A stretch of DNA of 5,698 nucleotides from NCBI GenBank assembly GCA_027371725.1, contig DAHXMN010000042.1, forward strand, positions 1 through 5,698. The letters are read 5' to 3'. Below the pieces are notes generated by a model that saw only the letters and a list, made by a program, of their open reading frames with translations, ran no database searches and had not been told where the DNA came from. The stretch is from Candidatus Woesearchaeota archaeon. GTDB lineage: Archaea; Nanobdellota; Nanobdellia; Woesearchaeales; UBA525. This document shows positions 3,692 through 5,698 of this stretch, in pieces (within the stretch, counting starts at the first letter, position 1; every line of letters starts with the position of its first letter). Made by a program: the position numbers and the translations under genes.

Positions 3692-5698
3692 ATGAATCGC
3701 AAGCTCGGCACGACACTCTTAGCCTTCTCAGCACTCTTCTTCATCCTCTCCGTCACGGCCGTGTTCGCCGGCAGCTGCGCCGACGGCTCCCTCATGCGGA
3801 ACGTCTGCGACGACGGCTACGCCGGCCGCGCGTCGTCGGCGACAGCGGACCTCGCCGCATATTACCCGTCCGTCATCCCTCCCGGCCAGTCGGACGACCG
3901 TCGCTTCCCCGCGGCGCTCGCGGCGTTCGCAGCGGGCGATGACGCCGCTGGCAACCAGTACCTCGCGGAGCAGCTCGGCGCCGGCCAGATAACGGGGAAG
4001 GACGCGGTCTACCTCGCCTGGATCAAGGTGGCGTACGGCGGCAAGCTCACCGACGCCACGGCGGTCGACGCCGCGATCGCGGGTTTCCACCCGAGCAGCG
4101 CCTCGGAGTCGGACCTCTTCCTCCAGCTCGTCGCGCAATATCTCAGCAGCGGCGCGGACAACGGCCTCGCCCAGATGCTGAGCGCCAAGGGCGGCCAGGG
4201 CTGGTCATCGGAAGCGAGCCCCGAAGCGCTCGCCGACGTCGTCATCGGCCTCTCCGCGCTGCTCGCGCAGGCGAACGATACCCACGTCCGGACGCTCGCA
4301 GAGATGAACCTCGACATCATCTTCGCGCGGTTCGCCGCGCTCGACGCGGGCGGCGCGTTCGGCGGCGTCCGGGTGGGCGACGCGTACGCCTCCTCCTTCC
4401 TCGACCCGACCGCCAGCCCATGGTACGGGTGGAGCGCCCTCCTCTTCGGCACGCCCGCCGACGGCACCTACTTGATGGAGCCCGGCCTCGTCCTCTCCGG
4501 CTACTGCGCGAACGACGCGGTCCGCGCAGTCTATGCCGAGCAGTCGAACGGCGAACAGGTGAAGGAGACGTTCAACGGCGCCCCCGGCAGCGCCTACGCC
4601 TCCTCCGACGCGGGCGGCGTCTTCGGCGGCAGCGTCGACCTGACGGCGAACGGTGCCCTTTCCTCTTCCTCCGGCTACGTGACGCGCGCGGGCGTCCGGT
4701 TCGGCGACGACCCGCTCAGCTACATCCTCCTCAGCACGGCGACGAGCGACGCGTATGACGGCCGCCAGGACAACGGCGACGTGGTCACGGCCGACGGCCT
4801 CGCCATCGGTAAGCTCGGCGGCTCGACGTGCGACGAGCCCCATGTCGTGATCGGCCGCGGCGTCGCGTACAACACGACGGGCAGCGTCACCGTGATGAGC
4901 CACGGCAACCAGTACTACGCGTTCCGCTTCCTCGGCAAACAGTATGTGGTGCCGCTCCAGGACCGGTATGCGCCGCTCTCCGGCAGCATCCCTGTGCTCG
5001 ACGCGGACGGCGGTAAGGGCCAGGTCATCATCCCCGCGAACCCGACGTACGGCGGCGCTTTCGCCCTCGAGAAGATCCCGCAGTCATTCGTCGACCAGGT
5101 GACCGCCCAGAGCAGCACGGGCGACATCAATCTCGACCTGGCGCGCGCCGTCACCGCGAACACGACCTTCACGTTCGCTGCGTCCGGCAAGCTCAACTAC
5201 ACGACGCGGCTCTCCGGCACGCCGGTCACGTACCTCTACCAGCCAGGCCAGACGCTCCTCAAGGGCAACAACCCCGTCATCTTCAGCGGCTTCTTGCCGC
5301 GCAATGTCCAGGGGAGCGGCGGCGCGCTCATCTCCGGGTCGAACTCCGTCTGGAAGGTGACCGGCCAGCTCCCCGCGAGCGACGGCCTCGTCACGGACGA
5401 GACGCTCACGCTCAATTTCCTCGCAGGCACGAAGAGCGCGACCAACGGCAGCTATGCCTGCGCCGGCAACGCCACGACCGCGAACGGCAGCACGTTCACC
5501 ATTCCTGACGGCTCCCGCCTCGCCTTCCTCGCCGCCTCGCTGACGCAAGGCCAGGACGGCTACTCCCTCGACTGCGGCGCCGCCATAGGCCATTGCCATA
5601 TGAAAGCCGATGGGAAAGTAGCTCTGCCCCTCCGGACGCGCGAACATCAGATCGAGACCGTTGGCCCGGCCGGTGGTCGACAGCATGAAGCCTCTGTC
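3692..5698 (+). CDS. Large secreted protein of unknown function (open at window edge)
   Basis: The frame runs 669 codons to the edge with no stop. Residues 1-26 form a classical Sec signal peptide: MNRK, a hydrophobic core (L9-V24), and cleavage likely after VFA at 26. The mature part begins with a possible disulfide pair (C29, C39). Residues about 48-215 are helix-rich and alanine-rich; from about 218 onward the protein is rich in Gly, Ser, Thr and beta-branched residues, as in beta-sheet surface proteins. DAGG(A/V)FGG occurs at 218 and 306. Seven N-x-S/T sequons (195, 394, 490, 502, 585, 593, 598) concentrate in the C-terminal third, suggesting surface N-glycosylation. Further cysteines are C272, C380, C590 and C628. 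No enzyme motif, S-layer or anchoring signal was recognised. From about residue 632 (5585) the codon character changes sharply, so the true gene may diverge there. Confidence 0.8.
   Translation, partial: MNRKLGTTLLAFSALFFILSVTAVFAGSCADGSLMRNVCDDGYAGRASSATADLAAYYPSVIPPGQSDDRRFPAALAAFAAGDDAAGNQYLAEQLGAGQITGKDAVYLAWIKVAYGGKLTDATAVDAAIAGFHPSSASESDLFLQLVAQYLSSGADNGLAQMLSAKGGQGWSSEASPEALADVVIGLSALLAQANDTHVRTLAEMNLDIIFARFAALDAGGAFGGVRVGDAYASSFLDPTASPWYGWSALLFGTPADGTYLMEPGLVLSGYCANDAVRAVYAEQSNGEQVKETFNGAPGSAYASSDAGGVFGGSVDLTANGALSSSSGYVTRAGVRFGDDPLSYILLSTATSDAYDGRQDNGDVVTADGLAIGKLGGSTCDEPHVVIGRGVAYNTTGSVTVMSHGNQYYAFRFLGKQYVVPLQDRYAPLSGSIPVLDADGGKGQVIIPANPTYGGAFALEKIPQSFVDQVTAQSSTGDINLDLARAVTANTTFTFAASGKLNYTTRLSGTPVTYLYQPGQTLLKGNNPVIFSGFLPRNVQGSGGALISGSNSVWKVTGQLPASDGLVTDETLTLNFLAGTKSATNGSYACAGNATTANGSTFTIPDGSRLAFLAASLTQGQDGYSLDCGAAIGHCHMKADGKVALPLRTREHQIETVGPAGGRQHEASV
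5579..5698 (-). other. Possible fragment of an unrelated protein gene at the right edge
   Basis: The minus strand is open from the edge for 40 codons and reads like real protein (for example LDLMFARPEG, then YFPIGFHMAMAYGG). By hand count, G/C at third positions is about 31 of 40 on this strand, against about 21 of 38 for the plus frame over the same bases. The rest of the plus frame is overwhelmingly C/G-ending. The peptide looks bacterial rather than archaeal in style, but I cannot name its family. It would join the archaeal sequence around 5576-5588. Confidence 0.35.

Noticed and set aside
4343..4630. Internal duplication in the secreted protein (DAGG(A/V)FGG and AYASS occur twice)
   Set aside because: The two short motifs occur in opposite order and the flanking residues do not align, so a domain repeat is not supported.
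4205..4903. Long minus-strand frames opposite the secreted protein (also 3728-4138 and 5084-5578)
   Set aside because: They are Ala/Arg/Val/Glu-rich antisense shadows without starts or promoters; only the last 40 codons at the right edge look different and are reported separately.

Overview
The window comes from an archaeon. It carries an archaeal/eukaryotic-type MCM replicative helicase (cut by the left edge) and a TATA-binding protein. Several genes have archaeal promoters, with an A/T-rich TATA box about 26 bp before the inferred transcript start. The DNA is GC-rich, with strongly C/G-ending codons, and the noncoding gaps are clearly AT-richer. The lineage cannot be fixed from this window. 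A euryarchaeal or DPANN-type genome is compatible, and the small zinc-ribbon protein and the 65-aa ThiS/MoaD-like protein fit either.

Layout. Everything left of about 3122 reads on the minus strand, in this transcriptional order: a leader and a small double zinc-ribbon protein (2934-2593), a T-rich terminator made of a perfect 16-bp tandem repeat, a candidate 26-aa basic small protein (2401-2321), TBP (2243-1665) with two palindromic TATA-like boxes, a T-rich terminator, an unrecognised 150-aa helical protein (1575-1123) with a palindromic operator candidate, and MCM (858-1, truncated). Right of about 3350 the plus strand carries a leaderless ThiS/MoaD-type ubiquitin-like protein (3384-3581) and a large secreted protein of unknown function (3692 to the right edge). 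The 3123-3383 gap holds no convincing gene, but it has a 12-bp hairpin and a T-tract suggesting a minus-strand transcript.

How they work together. MCM unwinds DNA at replication and TBP nucleates transcription initiation, so the left half is an information-processing neighbourhood. The genes appear to be separate transcription units rather than one operon, since most have their own TATA box and two have T-rich terminators. Two genes (the 150-aa protein and the ThiS-like protein) look leaderless. The others have Shine-Dalgarno sequences.

The most interesting signals are regulatory and small-scale: a 16-bp palindrome between a TATA box and a leaderless start; a strongly folded leader whose predicted 5' end coincides with a long hairpin; an inverted repeat bracketing the promoter of the secreted protein; paired palindromic TATA boxes before tbp; a small ORF hidden upstream of tbp; and a change in coding character over the last 114 bases that looks like a junction with unrelated, bacterial-looking sequence. 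I found no CRISPR array, insertion sequence, tRNA or rRNA, and no recognisable defence system.
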